Of a stretch of 64,000 nucleotides of DNA, positions 1-11,196 are shown one piece after another. The DNA is from Bettongia penicillata ogilbyi. Taxonomy: Eukaryota; Chordata; Mammalia; Diprotodontia; Potoroidae. The stretch spans positions 186,001-250,000 of the forward strand of contig JAJHZJ010000269.1 in the NCBI GenBank assembly GCA_023548195.1, read 5' to 3'. Made by a program: the position numbers and the translations under genes. The stretch's first letter is position 1; each line of letters opens with the position of its first letter. Below the pieces are notes generated by a model, which had not been told where the DNA came from, ran no database searches, and was given only the letters and a program-made list of their open reading frames with translations.

Positions 1-875
1 TTATCACTTTCACAGTATTTTATTTCTTTGTCTTTTTATTATGTGACCACATGCTTTCATGTTTTTCCTTAAGAAAAAAAATCTCCTACAACAGGAGTTG
101 AGCACAAGCAGAGAATGTCTCTGAGGCTAATCAGCATGTGGAGGAGCTAGTGAACCTGCTTCACGGAGAGTGATGATAAAGATGCATAACAAATGTGCCT
201 TGTACTCAAACTATTCTGTAACTAGTACAATTCTATAAACAACATGGTTAAAATTTGGTTGTTTCTTTTTTCTTTTCTTCAATTTACTGAATAGAAAGAA
301 TTGGAGAGGCCTGTATGTGATAGCAATAAAATACTGATTCCAGCTCCTCAGATGTTCTTTCTTAGTTTGAACACTTTATTGATGACATCTGGTGAGAAAT
401 AATGTTGGAAGGAAAAAATAGAAAGCAAAAATAATACACTAAAAAAGTAAGTTTTTGAAAACATTAAAAGATGATAAATTTTTAGCCAAATTTATTTAAA
501 AAGAAAGAGGAAAAACTAAACAAAGTTTTTAAAAAAATAAACAATATGCAATAGCAGAAGAGAGGAGCAAACAATTATGAGACTTTCATACATATCATTA
601 TATTCCAGCAAAACTAAGAACACATAAGAAATAATTTTCTATAAAAACATAAAACTGCAAAATTAACATAACACCAAATATAGTTTTCAAGTCATCCAGT
701 TTCAAAGGAAATTGACTTGGATACAAGGACATCAAAAAAGTGGGGAGAAAAAGTAATGATGGATATATAGCACCATTCAATCAAGCTGTGAAAGAACAAT
801 TAGCATCTACATTATAAAATTATATCCAAAAATGTTGAGAAAAAAGCATTGTCAAGTTCCTTTTTAAAAATTATT
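1..875. other. AT-rich DNA, nothing recognised
   Basis: AT-rich sequence with short A and T runs. I see no convincing coding pattern, RNA gene or repeat family. A 60-codon minus-strand ORF (598-780) is within chance expectation for this composition. Confidence 0.5.
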
Positions 876-879
876 AAAT

Positions 880-1010
880 AGGAAGAGTGAATCCAAGATG
901 GCAGAATAAAAGCGGAGACTTACTTGAACCCCCTTAATCCCTGCAAATAATTTAAAGAGAAATTTCATTCAAAATTAATTAAGGATATTGAATTATCTGG
1001 GAGTCCTTGT
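880..1010 (+). mobile_element. L1 5'UTR fragment
   Basis: The stretch starting near 885 has the 'CCAAGATGGCAGA' signature that opens marsupial L1/HAL1 5'UTRs, also seen in inverted form at the 5' ends of the minus-strand copies near 2235, 5660, 22680 and 54640. The following bases, through the counterpart of 'GACTTACTTGAACCC', fit the L1 leader. It fades after about 1000, so this is a short remnant. Confidence 0.5.
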
Positions 1011-1695
1011 GCCAAAGCATCTACCAACCTTATACAGATACAACTAAAAAAATCTCTTAATGAAGTAAAGAACATTGATAATATATGGAAGTCTAGTCCA
1101 TGCTCATGATGAGGTAATATTTATATAAATCTTCAGTAATTAGTGGATTTACATTCGTGCCATCTGAACTCCAAAATATTTACTGTATAGTAAAATTAAA
1201 ATAATACAAATTAACTTGAACAAAATTTGAATTCAGAACATGAAAAGAGTGAAAATTGAGAACAGAGATTATAGGAACATAGATAGGAATGTGTTGAGTG
1301 CACTCTTCTTGTCAAATTATCATATGAGTGATATACCATTAGAAGACATAGAAGGGATAGGATGTGAAACATTTGGAAGTAGTACTAGCAGCGATAAGAT
1401 CATGAATATATCGAAAGAATAAAGTACAAATATTCCCAAATAAAATGAATGGCTTCTAGTTCTAGTGATTTTCCAGCCACTAATGATATTTGAAGAGAAG
1501 CTTCAAGAAAATCAAAGATACAGTAATTGTTATCCAAGTTTCATGAACAGGGCAGACAAATTACCTTCTAATGTCCACTGCAAAACTGAAATTCCATTAA
1601 CCACATTAATATACAATTTTATAATATTTTGTTGGCATTAATAGCTTTTTGCTTAAAATATTTTTTTTTCCTTTCATTGTCAGTTTTTGTTGATA
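1011..1695. other. unassigned stretch
   Basis: No recognisable family. A 60-codon plus-strand ORF at 1240-1422 shows no domain or conserved pattern and is probably chance. This could be decayed L1 body following the 5'UTR fragment upstream, but I cannot align it. Confidence 0.4.
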
Positions 1696-1699
1696 TGAT

Positions 1700-2242
1700 A
1701 TGTTATCTCCACATAAGAGGGCAGGTAGCTGCTCAGATGGGGGCAGGGCTACCACACAGGGCTCAGGTCACTCAGGGGCTTTACAATGAGACCCTTCAAC
1801 AAAGGATGTGGGCTATTGTCTGCCTTGGGAGCCCCCATCCTCTGCTTCCTCCAATGGTGCCATCTGAGGAATCCTGAGTTGTGGGGACACCCTGCTCCCT
1901 TCTAAGCAAGCTGAAAAACCCTCTTGCTGACATTTAGTGCCTGTGGGTTGAGGTATGTGTACTACCACTGGAGATTCTGTCCTTGAAGCCTGCTTGGTTC
2001 TGCTCCTACTGGTGCCGTGTGGATCACGTGGGCTCTGCTCTGTGTCTCATGCTGTAGAGCATTCCCGTTGGTGATTCAGGTCATTCTGGTCTAGAAATCT
2101 CCTCCACTCCGTTGTTCCATGGGTTCTGCTGCTCTAGAGTTTGTTGAGAGTTCTTCTTTACAGATATTTTATGGGCTGTGGGATAAGAGCTAGTGTATAT
2201 GTGTCTTTCTACTCTGCCATCTTGGCTCCACTCTGCGTGGTG
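1700..2242 (-). mobile_element. HAL1/L1 5'UTR remnant (copy a)
   Basis: Read on the minus strand this is a marsupial L1/HAL1 5'UTR. It begins with the 'GAGCCAAGATGGCAGAG' motif near 2235 and runs through the same GC-richer leader seen at 24480-25015 and 4930-5665. The ORF1 start is not reached; the copy is cut off near 1700. It lies head-to-head with the plus-strand HAL1 that follows. Confidence 0.7.
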
Positions 2243-2700
2243 GCCCTCCCTCGACCTAAATATCTATTCTTAATGTCATACTGACTAGTGGCTCTGCCCC
2301 CCAAAAGTCCCTGAGGAACTGGAGTAGCTCATCTGAATCTCAGCCCCCAGTGCTGGCTTGGCAGAACTGGAGGCAGGGTAGTTGTGGAGAGGAAACTCAG
2401 AAGTCAAATAAGTAGCTGAAAAATGCCCAAAAAAGGGAAAAAATAAGATCATAGAAGATTAATTTCTTGGGGAACAGGTACCTCCTCCCATCCTTTCAGA
2501 CGAGGAAGGAAAAGGTATACTGTCACAAGAAGTGAAGGCCCCTGCCTCCAGGGCCTCCAAAGGGAACATAAATTAGTTTCAGGCAATAGAAGACCTTGAA
2601 AAACGAGTTACAAGCTTACTAAAGGAGAACAAAAAAAATGCCGAGGAAAATAACAGCTTAAAAAGAGGCTAACTCAATTGGGAAAAGAGGTCAAAAAAGT
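2243..2700 (+). mobile_element. old HAL1, 5' part (copy b)
   Basis: Plus-strand HAL1 with a short leader, an ORF1 start at 2423 (Met-Pro-Lys-Lys-Gly-Lys) and the first part of the coiled coil. Stops and frameshifts are present. The sequence stops at 2700, where the minus-strand HAL1 was inserted, and resumes in register at 5681, so the two parts are one element. Confidence 0.8.
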
Positions 2701-2715
2701 CAATGAGGATGTTTT
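2701..2715 (+). repeat. target-site duplication, left copy
   Basis: CAATGAGGATGTTTT, repeated at 5666-5680. The last T's merge with the poly(T) that is the inverted poly(A) tail of the HAL1 between the two copies. Confidence 0.9.
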
Positions 2716-3754
2716 TTTTTTTTTCCATTTATTTATTTATTTAGCTTTTTACATTCATTTTCACAAATTTTTGGGTTCCAAATTTTCTCCCCTTTTCTCC
2801 CCTTCCCCCACCCCAATACCCCAAGCAATCTAATTTTCCCTATCTTCAATCTGTCCTCTCTTCTGTCATCCCTCCCTTCCCTTGTCTCTATCTTCTCTTT
2901 TCTCCTGTAGGGCCAGATGACTTTCTATTCCTCATTAACTGTATGTCTTCTTTCCTAGTTGCAACAACAATACTAAACAATTGTTCCTGAAACTTTGAGT
3001 TCCAAATTCTCCCCATCCCTCCCTCCCCATCCATTCCCTTTGGTACGGCAGGCAATTCATTATAGGCCATATTTGTGTAGCTTTGCAAGTGACCTTCCTG
3101 ATAGTCGTGTTGTGTAAGACTAACTGAATTGCCATCCCTCTTAACCTGCCCCTCATTGTTTCTCTTCTGTCCTTTGATCCTGTCCCTCCTCAAGTGTTGA
3201 CTTTCAATTACTCCCTCCTCCCTTTGCCCTCCCTTCCATCATCCCCCCCCCAATATCTCCTTCTCCCTCGCTTTCTTATACTGTAAGATAGGTTTTCATA
3301 CCAAAATGAGTGTGCATTTCACTCCTTCATTTAGTCAAATGTGATGAGGGTAAACTTTTGTTTGTTTGTTTGTTTGTTTTTTTTCCCTCAGCTCTCCTCT
3401 TTTTCCCTCCACTAAAAACATCTCCTACTTGCCTCTTAAATGACATATAGTTACCCCCTTCCATTTCCCCCTCTTTCCTCTCACTACATTTCTCTCTCAC
3501 CATTTACCTTAATTTCTTTTAAGGCATGGTCCCATCCTATTCAGTTCAATCTGTGCTCTCTGTCTCTGCATGTGAATGCATGTGTGTATGTGTGTGCATG
3601 CGTGTACATGTGTATGTGTGATCCCACCAACCACCCAGATACTGAAAAGTTTTAAGAGTTAGAAATATTGTCCTTCCCTGTATAAGTGCAAACAGTTCAT
3701 TTCTGGTAAGTCCCTTAATACTTCTCCTTGCTGTTTACTTTTGCATGCTTCCTC

Positions 3755-4861
3755 TCATTCTTGTGTTTGAAAGTCAAATTTTCTTTTCAGCTCTGGTCTT
3801 TTCATTAAGAATGATTGAAAGTCCTCTGTTTCATTGAAAGACCATATTTTCCCTTGAAGTATTATACTCAGTTTAGCTAGGTAGGTGATTCTTGGTTTCA
3901 GTCCTAGTTCCTTTGCCTTTTGGAATATCCTATTCCACGCCCTTCGATCCCTTAATGTAGAAGCTGCTAGATCTTGGGTTATCCTGATTGTATTTCCACA
4001 GTACTGGAATTGTTTGTTTCTGGCTGCTTGCAAGATTTTTTCCTTGAGCTGGGAGTTCTGGAATTTGGCCACAATGTTCCTAGGAGTTTCTCTTTTTGGA
4101 TCTCTTTCAGGTGGTGATCGATGGATTCTTTCAATACTTATTTTGCCCTCTGGTCCTAGAATGTCAGGGCAGTTTTCCTTGATAATTTCATGCAAGACGA
4201 TGTCTAGGCTCTTTTTTTGATCATGGCTTTCAGGTAGTCCCATAATTTTTAAGTTGTCTCTCCTTGATCTGTTTTCCAGGTCAGTTGTTTTTCCCATGAG
4301 ATATTTCACATTCTCTTCCATTTTATCGTTCTTTTGGTTTTGTTTGGTGATTTCTTGGTTTCTCATAAAGTCATTAGACTCCATCTGTTCCATTCTAATT
4401 TTGAGAGAACTATTAAATTCAGTGAGCTTTTGAGCCTCTTTTTCCATTTGGCTCATTCTGCTTTTGAATGCATTCTTCTCCTCATTGGCTTTTTGAACCT
4501 CTTTTGCCAATTGAGTGAGCCTATTTTTCAAGGTGTTAATTTCCTCAGCATTTTTTTGGGTCTCCTTTACCAAGATATTGACCTTTTTTTCATACTCTTC
4601 TTGCATCTTTGTCATTTCTCTTCCCAGTCTTTCCTCCACCTGTCTAACTTGCTTTTCAAAATCCTTTTTAAGCTCTTCCAAGGCCTGAGCCCACCCAACA
4701 CCCCCCTGGGGTGTCTGGGGTACTGAGGCCCCGCCCTCCACATCTTTCCCTGATGGGAAAAATACGTCCTCGTCCTCCCCATCAGATCCGAAGGTCGGAA
4801 TCATTTGCATTTGTTGGAAAAAACTCTCTAAAGTCTTATTTTTCTTTCCCTTTCTAGGCAT
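3755..4861 (-). CDS. HAL1/L1 ORF1 protein (368 aa, intact)
   Basis: RNA-binding chaperone of the LINE-1 ORF1p family, which in the family trimerises and coats element RNA in cytoplasmic RNPs. Visible order: basic N-terminus (MPRKGKKNKT), acidic segment about 24-42, long heptad-rich coiled coil about 57-198, RRM-like domain from about 201 (DNLKIMGLPES, with a second RNA-binding strand near 260-267 RNIVAKF), and the C-terminal domain about 272-352 (ILQAAR, TLRDRRAWNRIF, PRITYLAKLS). The length fits mammalian ORF1p, about 340-370 aa. The Met at 4861 is chosen because MPxKGKK recurs at the ORF1 start of the other copies here and the upstream leader has no in-frame extension. No stop or frameshift is visible. 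It is transposon-encoded; whether it is expressed is unknown. Confidence 0.9.
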   Translation of the reverse strand: MPRKGKKNKTLESFFQQMQMIPTFGSDGEDEDVFFPSGKDVEGGASVPQTPQGGVGWAQALEELKKDFEKQVRQVEERLGREMTKMQEEYEKKVNILVKETQKNAEEINTLKNRLTQLAKEVQKANEEKNAFKSRMSQMEKEAQKLTEFNSSLKIRMEQMESNDFMRNQEITKQNQKNDKMEENVKYLMGKTTDLENRSRRDNLKIMGLPESHDQKKSLDIVLHEIIKENCPDILGPEGKISIERIHRSPPERDPKRETPRNIVAKFQNSQLKEKILQAARNKQFQYCGNTIRITQDLAASTLRDRRAWNRIFQKAKELGLKPRITYLAKLSIILQGKIWSFNETEDFQSFLMKRPELKRKFDFQTQE

Positions 4862-5665
4862 TTTCCCAGCCAGTTACTTGACTTCTGAGATTCCTTTCCA
4901 CCTCCGCCTGGATCCGCCCAGCTAGTACTTGGCCTCTGAGATTCAAATGCGCTTTCCCGCGGCAAGCTTTAGTTCTGGCGCAGGGTGGGGGCAGGGCCGC
5001 CTCTTAAGTTGGGCCCTCAGGGGCTTTCTGAAGAGACTTTCAGGAACGGAGAGGGTGGGGGGGCCCGCCTGCTGTGCTCAGCTCCCTTGGGGGTTTTATT
5101 CAGAGGCGTTCAGCAGTAGAGCAGGGTGGGGGCAGGGCCGTCTCCCCTGCTCGGCTCCCTCAGGTTGGAAAGACCTTCAGTATTGAAGATCCTACCTGCT
5201 GCTGGGGGATTCCTGAGTCCCAGGCCGTTGCCGCCTCAGCCGCCCGCCCACGCCTCTGCCTCCACCGCTTCCTGCCCCGTCTCTGCCGCCGCCGCTTCCT
5301 CCCAAGGGGGCCCGCTCCCCTCCCCTAGCGCAGGCTTCTTTTTAACTGACCTTTAGCTTCTGTGGGCAGAGGGACTTTCCCGGCTGCCGGAGATTCTCCC
5401 GGAGCTTTCCTCTCTGAAGTCTGCTCAGGTCAGCTTCTCTGGGTCGCGGCCGGGGATGTGGGTGGGGTCCGCTTTCTGGGGTGCGATGGACCCCGGGGAC
5501 GGCTCTCCAGGGTTCAGTGGAACGGAAATCTCTTCCCCTACGTTTGTGCACCCCCTGCAGAGATTCAGAATTTATGGGGCTCTCCTTTTACCTCAATTCC
5601 ATGGGTTGTGGACTCGGAGCTCGTGAATGTGCGTCCTTCTACTCCGCCATCTTGGCTCCGCCCCC
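4862..5665 (-). promoter_or_regulatory. CpG-rich HAL1 5'UTR / internal promoter
   Basis: The 5'UTR of HAL1 copy A. It is much richer in GC and CpG than any other part of the window, especially 5220-5330 and 5430-5560, and carries the L1-type start 'CCAAGATGGCGGAG' read from the minus strand near 5660. L1 5'UTRs contain an internal Pol II promoter, and the start motif resembles a YY1 site (family knowledge). Promoter activity here is inferred. Retained CpGs suggest either recent insertion or low germline methylation. Confidence 0.65.
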
Positions 5666-5680
5666 CAATGAGGATGTTTT
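5666..5680 (+). repeat. target-site duplication, right copy
   Basis: CAATGAGGATGTTTT, matching 2701-2715 and directly abutting the 5' end of the minus-strand HAL1. Confidence 0.9.
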
Positions 5681-7425
5681 AAAAAGCAGAATAAGCCAAA
5701 TAGAGGAGAAGGTTCAAAAGCTCACTGAACAAAACAGTTTGTTGAAAGAGAGAATTGAGGTCATGGAAATGTATGACCATGAGGTAAACCAAGCAGTTAA
5801 CAAACACAGCCAAAAGTTTGAAAAAAATAAAAGATAATGGGAAATATCTCACTGGATAAACAACCAACCAGGGAAATAGATCCAGGAGAAACAACTTAAT
5901 AATTATGAGACTTGTTTGAAAGTCATCATCAAAAAAAGAGCCTAGACATTATGTTCCATGAAATTATCAAGGAAAACTGCCCTGATATTCTAGAACCAGA
6001 GAGAAAAATAAATATTTAAAGAATCCACCAATCGCTTCCTGAAAGAGACCTGGACAGACAAACTCCTAGGAGTATTGTGGACAAATTTCAGACTTCTCAG
6101 ATCAAGGAAAAAATACTGCAAGCAGCCAGAAAGAAACAATTTAAGTGTTGTGGAAATACAATCAGGATAGCACAGGATCTGGCAACTTCAACATTAAGGG
6201 ATTGAAGGGCTTGGAGTGGGATATTCCAGAGATCAAAGGAACTGGGATTGAAACCAAGAATCACCTACCCAGGAAATCTGAGTATAATACTTCAAGGGAA
6301 TTAAATGATCATTAATGATATAGAGGACATTCAATCATTCATATTGAGGAATAGACCAGATCTATATAGAAAATTTGACATTACAATAGAAAAATCAAGA
6401 GAAGCTTGAACAGGTAAACAGGAAAGAGAAATCATAAAAGACTTTCTAAAGCCAAACTGTTTACATTACTACATGGAAAGAACCTATTAATAACTCTTAA
6501 ATCTTTTCTCAGTATTTGGGTAGATGGAGACATTGCACACACACACACACACACACACACATGCATGCACACACACATATATAGACAGAGAAGGTTTGTT
6601 GAATCAGAAGATATGATATACACAAAAAAAAATAAATAAAATAAAATAAAAATTAAGGGATGAGGGAGGAAAATACCAGGAGAAGAAAGGAAGAAATGGA
6701 ATGGGGCAGGCTATAAATCATAAAAGAGATAAAAAAAATCTTGTTCAGTTGTGGAGAAAAGGTAGAACAGGAGAGGGGAAAAGTGAAGCTACTCTCCACA
6801 TATGGCTGCGGTAGGGAATGATATGCTCACTAAATTTGTTATGAAAATCTATACCATACCACAGGAAAGTAGGGGAGGAGGCAACAAATGGGGTGAGGGG
6901 AATGATAATAGGGAGGGCAAAGGGAAGAAGAGAGTAACTAGAAATAAATACTTTTGGGAAGGGACAAGGTCAATTGAGGGAGGAGAATAAGGAGGGATAG
7001 AGTAGGACACAGGGCAATATAGTTAGTATTATCTAACATGATTATTATGGAAGTCTTTGCAGAACGACATGTATTTAGTCTGCATTGAATTGTTTACCTT
7101 CTCAGTGGGTTTGGGGAGCAAGGGGTGGAAGGAGAAAAGTTGGAATTTAAAGTATTAGTGACGAGTGTTGAGAATTTTTATTGCATAAAATTGGGAATTA
7201 AGAAATATAGGGAATGAGATATAGAAATTTATCTTCCCCTACAGGAAAAGAGAGAAGATGGGGATAAGGGAAGGATGGGACGTGATATAAGGGAGGGTAC
7301 ATTGAGGAAGGGAGTAATCAAAATGCAAGGTATTAGGAAGCAGGGGGAGGGGAGTGATGGGGATAAAAATTGGACTTGTTACAAAGTGAGGTAAAAAGCA
7401 ATTAATATTAAAACAATTGACTAAA
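5681..7425 (+). mobile_element. old HAL1, 3' part (copy b)
   Basis: Continuation of the HAL1 that begins at 2243. ORF1 resumes inside the coiled coil ('KSRISQIEEKVQKLTEQNS'), passes through a decayed RRM and C-terminal domain and ends near 6409. A 3'UTR follows with a (CA)n tract at 6535-6560 and purine-rich segments 6650-7400, closing in an A-rich tail near 7400-7425. Multiple stops and frameshifts make it a pseudo-ORF. Its 3'UTR runs directly from ORF1 with no ORF2. Confidence 0.8.
6535..6580 (+). repeat. (CA)n microsatellite in HAL1 3'UTR
   Basis: About 13 CA units followed by an imperfect CATG/CA segment. A TG/CA-rich tract sits at the equivalent position after ORF1 in the copies at 3575-3620, 16460-16550, 19590-19650 and 52690-52740, so it is part of the family consensus. 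Confidence 0.9.
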
Positions 7426-9385
7426 TTAATTACTGGAAATAAATCAATGACATCTTTAGTTTGGGGGAAAGAATTTTAGTCTAAATTTCCTAGAGGAAGG
7501 TAATCTCGAATAAAATTTGGCATTGATGGAAAAGTTAAGATTTTAATGGTAAATTTGATTTTATGATTATTATTTAATGAGGAACTAGAACATGTATAGA
7601 AAGGGCATATAAGCCACTTAAGACTTGCCTCAAAATATGTTCCCTAGCCAAAGCGAAAGTAGAATCATATTGAAACCTGGTTATTGGAACTTGCTATTTT
7701 TAGATGCTATGGAACTCTTAAGTGACTGTTCTTCTGAGTTGAACTCCAGATATGGATAGCAAGAAAGGCGGTCTGAGTCTCCAATCCATGATGCCAATAA
7801 TCCTGTGAGAGGTTGGTATGAACTGCAAAAGGCAATCTCATGAGAAGTGTGGGAGAGTGCCTGTTCAGCCTGGGCTGAGGTAGGATTCTCCTGACTCAAA
7901 TTCCCCACTGACACCTGTTAGACTATAAGCCTGACTGAATGCAAGTTGGTTATCTACTGCCTGGAACTGACATGAAGTTGGGGAAATATTGTTTCCCTGT
8001 GATGTCCCTACTCTTGGTGGCAATATCCTATACTCAAAATGTTTTTAAGTTTAATACCAAACGTATTAAATTAGAGATTATTGGCAGTGGAACACCCGAG
8101 GTTAAGTCTAAAATTAAGCTATTAGGCTTAGCATTTTAGACCAACAACAATAAGTTAGGGTCCTTTCATTCTTAGTAATACTAAGTGGAAACAGTTTGAT
8201 CAAAAGCATGTGAAGTTAGCAAACATAGCAAATATTATTTGTTTCTCAGTTGGTTAATGTTTAAAAAATTTTTTTTTGTGATCCATATTGTAAATACTTT
8301 AAAAATAAATATCACCTGACCAAAAGTTTGAATTGTTTTATCTGTTCTAAACTGTGTTAAAAATGAAAAATAAAATGAAAAATAAAGTAAAATGAAAAAT
8401 CAATTAAAAAAATAAATTGGAAGGGATAAAGAGTAGGGATGATAAAAATTAAACCAAAGGTTGAATTCAGTCCACATGACAGAAATTCCTTATACCTGTT
8501 TTAGAAATAGGATTTTCATCATTAGAACCTTAGGTAACATAAAATGCTCCTATGAATGTAGCTCTCATATGAAACCAAACAATAATTCTAGTATTCAGGA
8601 TGTGATAAATACATTACCTGATTCAGTTTCTTAAACACCACAACTTGGAAGAATATGTGCTCCAAACATGTTTAGCATCTTTTTGCTCCTTTTGCAGTTT
8701 ACTAGTCACTCCCAGAATGTCACCACACTTCCTGACATAGAATTCCAGGCCCTCTTCAGTACCTAAAAAGAATTGCACATGCAACTCAACTATTGTCTCT
8801 TGCTACATCCTAGTCTAAAATGGACCACATTCTACACATTCACAATTAATTGTTCAAGGCATTTTCCACCTCTATATCTTCAAATGTAAGATGCTATTAA
8901 AGTTATATATATAGTAATAAAAGCTGTAGACCCCATTACTTGTATGCATGAAAGTATAAGGTCTTATCAGTTCTGATAAAGGCTAGACGCTTCTCATTAA
9001 AAAAGACCTGAATTGTTTGGGTACCCATGATTGCTTGGAGCTATTATTTCCACATTATATATCAAGCAAAGATGATTCTTTTGACTCAGTGGCAACTATA
9101 CATGCACATTTTAATTTCTTTTCTGGTAGTGGTGACTGATTTGTATTCATCCATCCATGTTCTTTACTTAAGCTACCCTGAAACCAATAGCACATATTTG
9201 TGAGAGGCAGCTTGGGTTATGAACACAATCTGTAGCCAGTTAATGGTTCATAAAGGAATAAAATTCATACCTTCAACTTATTAGCACTATGCTCTAACTA
9301 ACTGGGATAATCAGCCAATTGGGGGACAATTACCAGGATAATTTGCATGAAATAAACAAAACATAAAATGTAAAAAAAAAAAAGA
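7426..9385. other. unassigned AT-rich stretch
   Basis: No gene seen. The segment 7600-8130 is less AT-rich than its surroundings and could be a decayed repeat or LTR, but I find no matching second copy or LTR signals. 8280-8420 holds AAAAT-rich simple sequence. 8600-8900 loosely resembles an L2-type tail but is too diverged to call. Confidence 0.4.
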
Positions 9386-9655
9386 GGGCAGGTAGATAGT
9401 ACAGTGCATAGAGTGATAGAGTGATTAGCCTAGAATCAAGAATACTCATTTTGAGCTCAAATCTGACCTCAGACATTTACTAAGTATAAGACCCTGAGCA
9501 AGTCACTTAATTCTGTTTGCCTCAGTTTTGTCATCTATAAAATGAACCAGAGTAGGAAATGGCAAGCAATTCCAGTATCTTTGCCAAGAAAACCCCAAAT
9601 GGTATCACAATGAGTCAGTCGTGATAGAAAATAGTCAAACGTCAACATCAGTAAC
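9386..9655 (+). mobile_element. RTE-tailed tRNA SINE
   Basis: A tRNA-related head ('AGGTAGATAGTACAGTGCATAGAG'-like, with the B-box-like 'GAGCTCAAATCTGACCTC') is followed by the CORE-like 'GAGCAAGTCACTTAATTCTG' and 'CTCAGTTTTGTCATCTATAA'. A distinctive 3' end follows: 'CTTTGCCAAGAAAACCCCAA' then '...TCACAATGAGTCAGTCGTGA'. That tail is shared with RTE/BovB-type LINEs and defines the marsupial RTE-tailed SINEs. A second copy is at 62935-63170. Confidence 0.8.
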
Positions 9656-10760
9656 GAATTATTTGCAACTGCATATACTTCCGTCTACACTAATGACCAG
9701 CACAGTAACATGAATATTACTCAAGGATTAGATGAATCTCCATTTGTAATGAATGTTTTATTCAATCAATCATTTATCCAGTTTATATGTATTACATGGA
9801 AAAATGTGAATTACTAGGTCAGACTTGACTCCTTTGTATGACATTGAGTACATTTTTTTCAAATTTTCCTTTTTAAACAATTAAGGGGGAAAACACATAT
9901 TTAAAGTCTTTCCCCTAACAATTCAAAAGAAAGGAAAAAAATTCTTATCATTCAAATTGGCATGCTATTCACTAACTCAAAAAGTACCCCGCTTCATGTC
10001 ACTCTATTCCATGTTATGTCATTAACCACATTTGAAAGGCTTGCAATTAATTCATTCTAAAATAGTATAAAAAATATTCAAGCAATTTTTTCTTCCCTGG
10101 CTTCAAAAGGGAGTGGAAATCATCATGATATTTTAAGAGTAGCCATCAAATTGGCTTCTGTTCTGTGGTAGAAGGAACTCTTTATAGTTCAGTAATACAA
10201 ATAACATATTTCCACATATAACACTAGTGTTTATTGCTTTCAAATAAATACTACATTCAAGTAGCAAGCCACAACAAACTTGGAGAAAAACTTCTATTCA
10301 AGCATTAAAAGAAGAATAAACTTTGGATGCTTAGAAATATATGTGTATACATGTATGCATGGTCATGTATATATCTTTTGTGCATGTGTGGATGCATACG
10401 TACATGATACATATACACATGTGTACATACACAGATACATATATATAGGTGTGTGTATGTGTGTGCTTGTGTATCTTTCTTCTGCCCATTTAAAAATAAG
10501 TAATATTACTAGGTCCTTTCCCAAATACAAAAAGCTAAAACAAAGATAGAAATGAAACATATTGTTTCCTCCTTGGTAACTGATGCATTTTTCTTATGTT
10601 TATGATTTGTAGCTTAACTTTTTATTTTTCTTTCAACTATGTTAAGTCATACATTTTCTTAAAGATTCTGAAATTTCTTAAGTGCAAATATAAAGTTTTT
10701 TGAGAAACAAAATTTGAGGGTTGTTTGAGAAATTTTATAAGACAAATATGTTTGGTCCCA
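9656..10760. other. unassigned, with a TG/TA microsatellite
   Basis: Apart from a TG/TA/CATA-rich simple repeat at about 10335-10470, which accounts for the two short ORFs crossing it, nothing is recognised. Confidence 0.45.
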
Positions 10761-10764
10761 TGGA

Positions 10765-10925
10765 AAGGTGATTAGGTTAACAGTCAGAAAATCAGGAATT
10801 GAGTCTTGGTTTTATCAAAAATTTGTACTTGAATAAATTGCTTTATCTGTTTTGGCCTCAGTTTCCTGATTTGTAAAATGAGAGGTTTTGACTAGATATT
10901 CATGAAAATCTCTTGTAGTTTTAAC
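10765..10925 (+). mobile_element. MIR/CORE SINE
   Basis: Shows the MIR order: 'AATCAGGAATTGAGTCTTGG', then 'AATTGCTTTATCTGTTTTGGCCTCAGTTTCCTGATTTGTAA' in pieces, then 'ATGAGAGGTTTTGACTAGAT' and 'TCTTGTAGTTT'. The matches to 'CTCAGTTTCCTCATCTGTAAAATG...GGACTAGATGA' are typical of an old CORE SINE. Confidence 0.75.
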
Positions 10926-11196
10926 AATTTTTAGATATATTTTCACCTTGTCTTCCATGCAAAAATAAGATCTTTAGTCTTCTAGTAGGGGAAAAATCCT
11001 TTAATAAACTAAGTTTAAATGATCAAGATAAGTTAAACTAAGACACTGACCTGTTTCTTGACAAGAAAAGCATGAAAATGAAATTAGATTTGGAACTTTT
11101 CTCCTATCTCCTTTTCCTTTAGACTTCATATATAGGATTGAAGAATAGATAAAGACTGATTTCAGACAGAGTTGGATGGAGAGAAAGACACAGATA

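Larger units (their letters stand above)
2716..5665 (-). mobile_element. complete young HAL1 (copy A)
   Basis: Full-length ORF2-less LINE-1 derivative on the minus strand. In its own sense it has an 804-bp 5'UTR opening with 'GGAGCCAAGATGGCGGAG', one open ORF1 (3755-4861), and a ~1.04-kb purine-rich 3'UTR with a (CA/TG)-rich tract near 3575-3620 and a poly(A) tail. A 15-bp target-site duplication flanks it and it sits inside older HAL1 copy b. There is no endonuclease or reverse transcriptase reading anywhere between ORF1 and the tail, so mobility would depend on L1 proteins supplied in trans (family knowledge). The open ORF, CpG-rich leader and exact duplication mark it as the youngest insertion in the window. 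Confidence 0.9.

Noticed and set aside
4334..4726. 130-codon plus-strand ORF rich in Leu/Phe
   Set aside because: It is antisense to the intact HAL1 ORF1 coiled coil; the hydrophobic look is the complement of Lys/Glu-rich codons.
7600..8130. Possible LTR or exon
   Set aside because: No second copy, splice-flanked open frame or LTR signals that I can defend.
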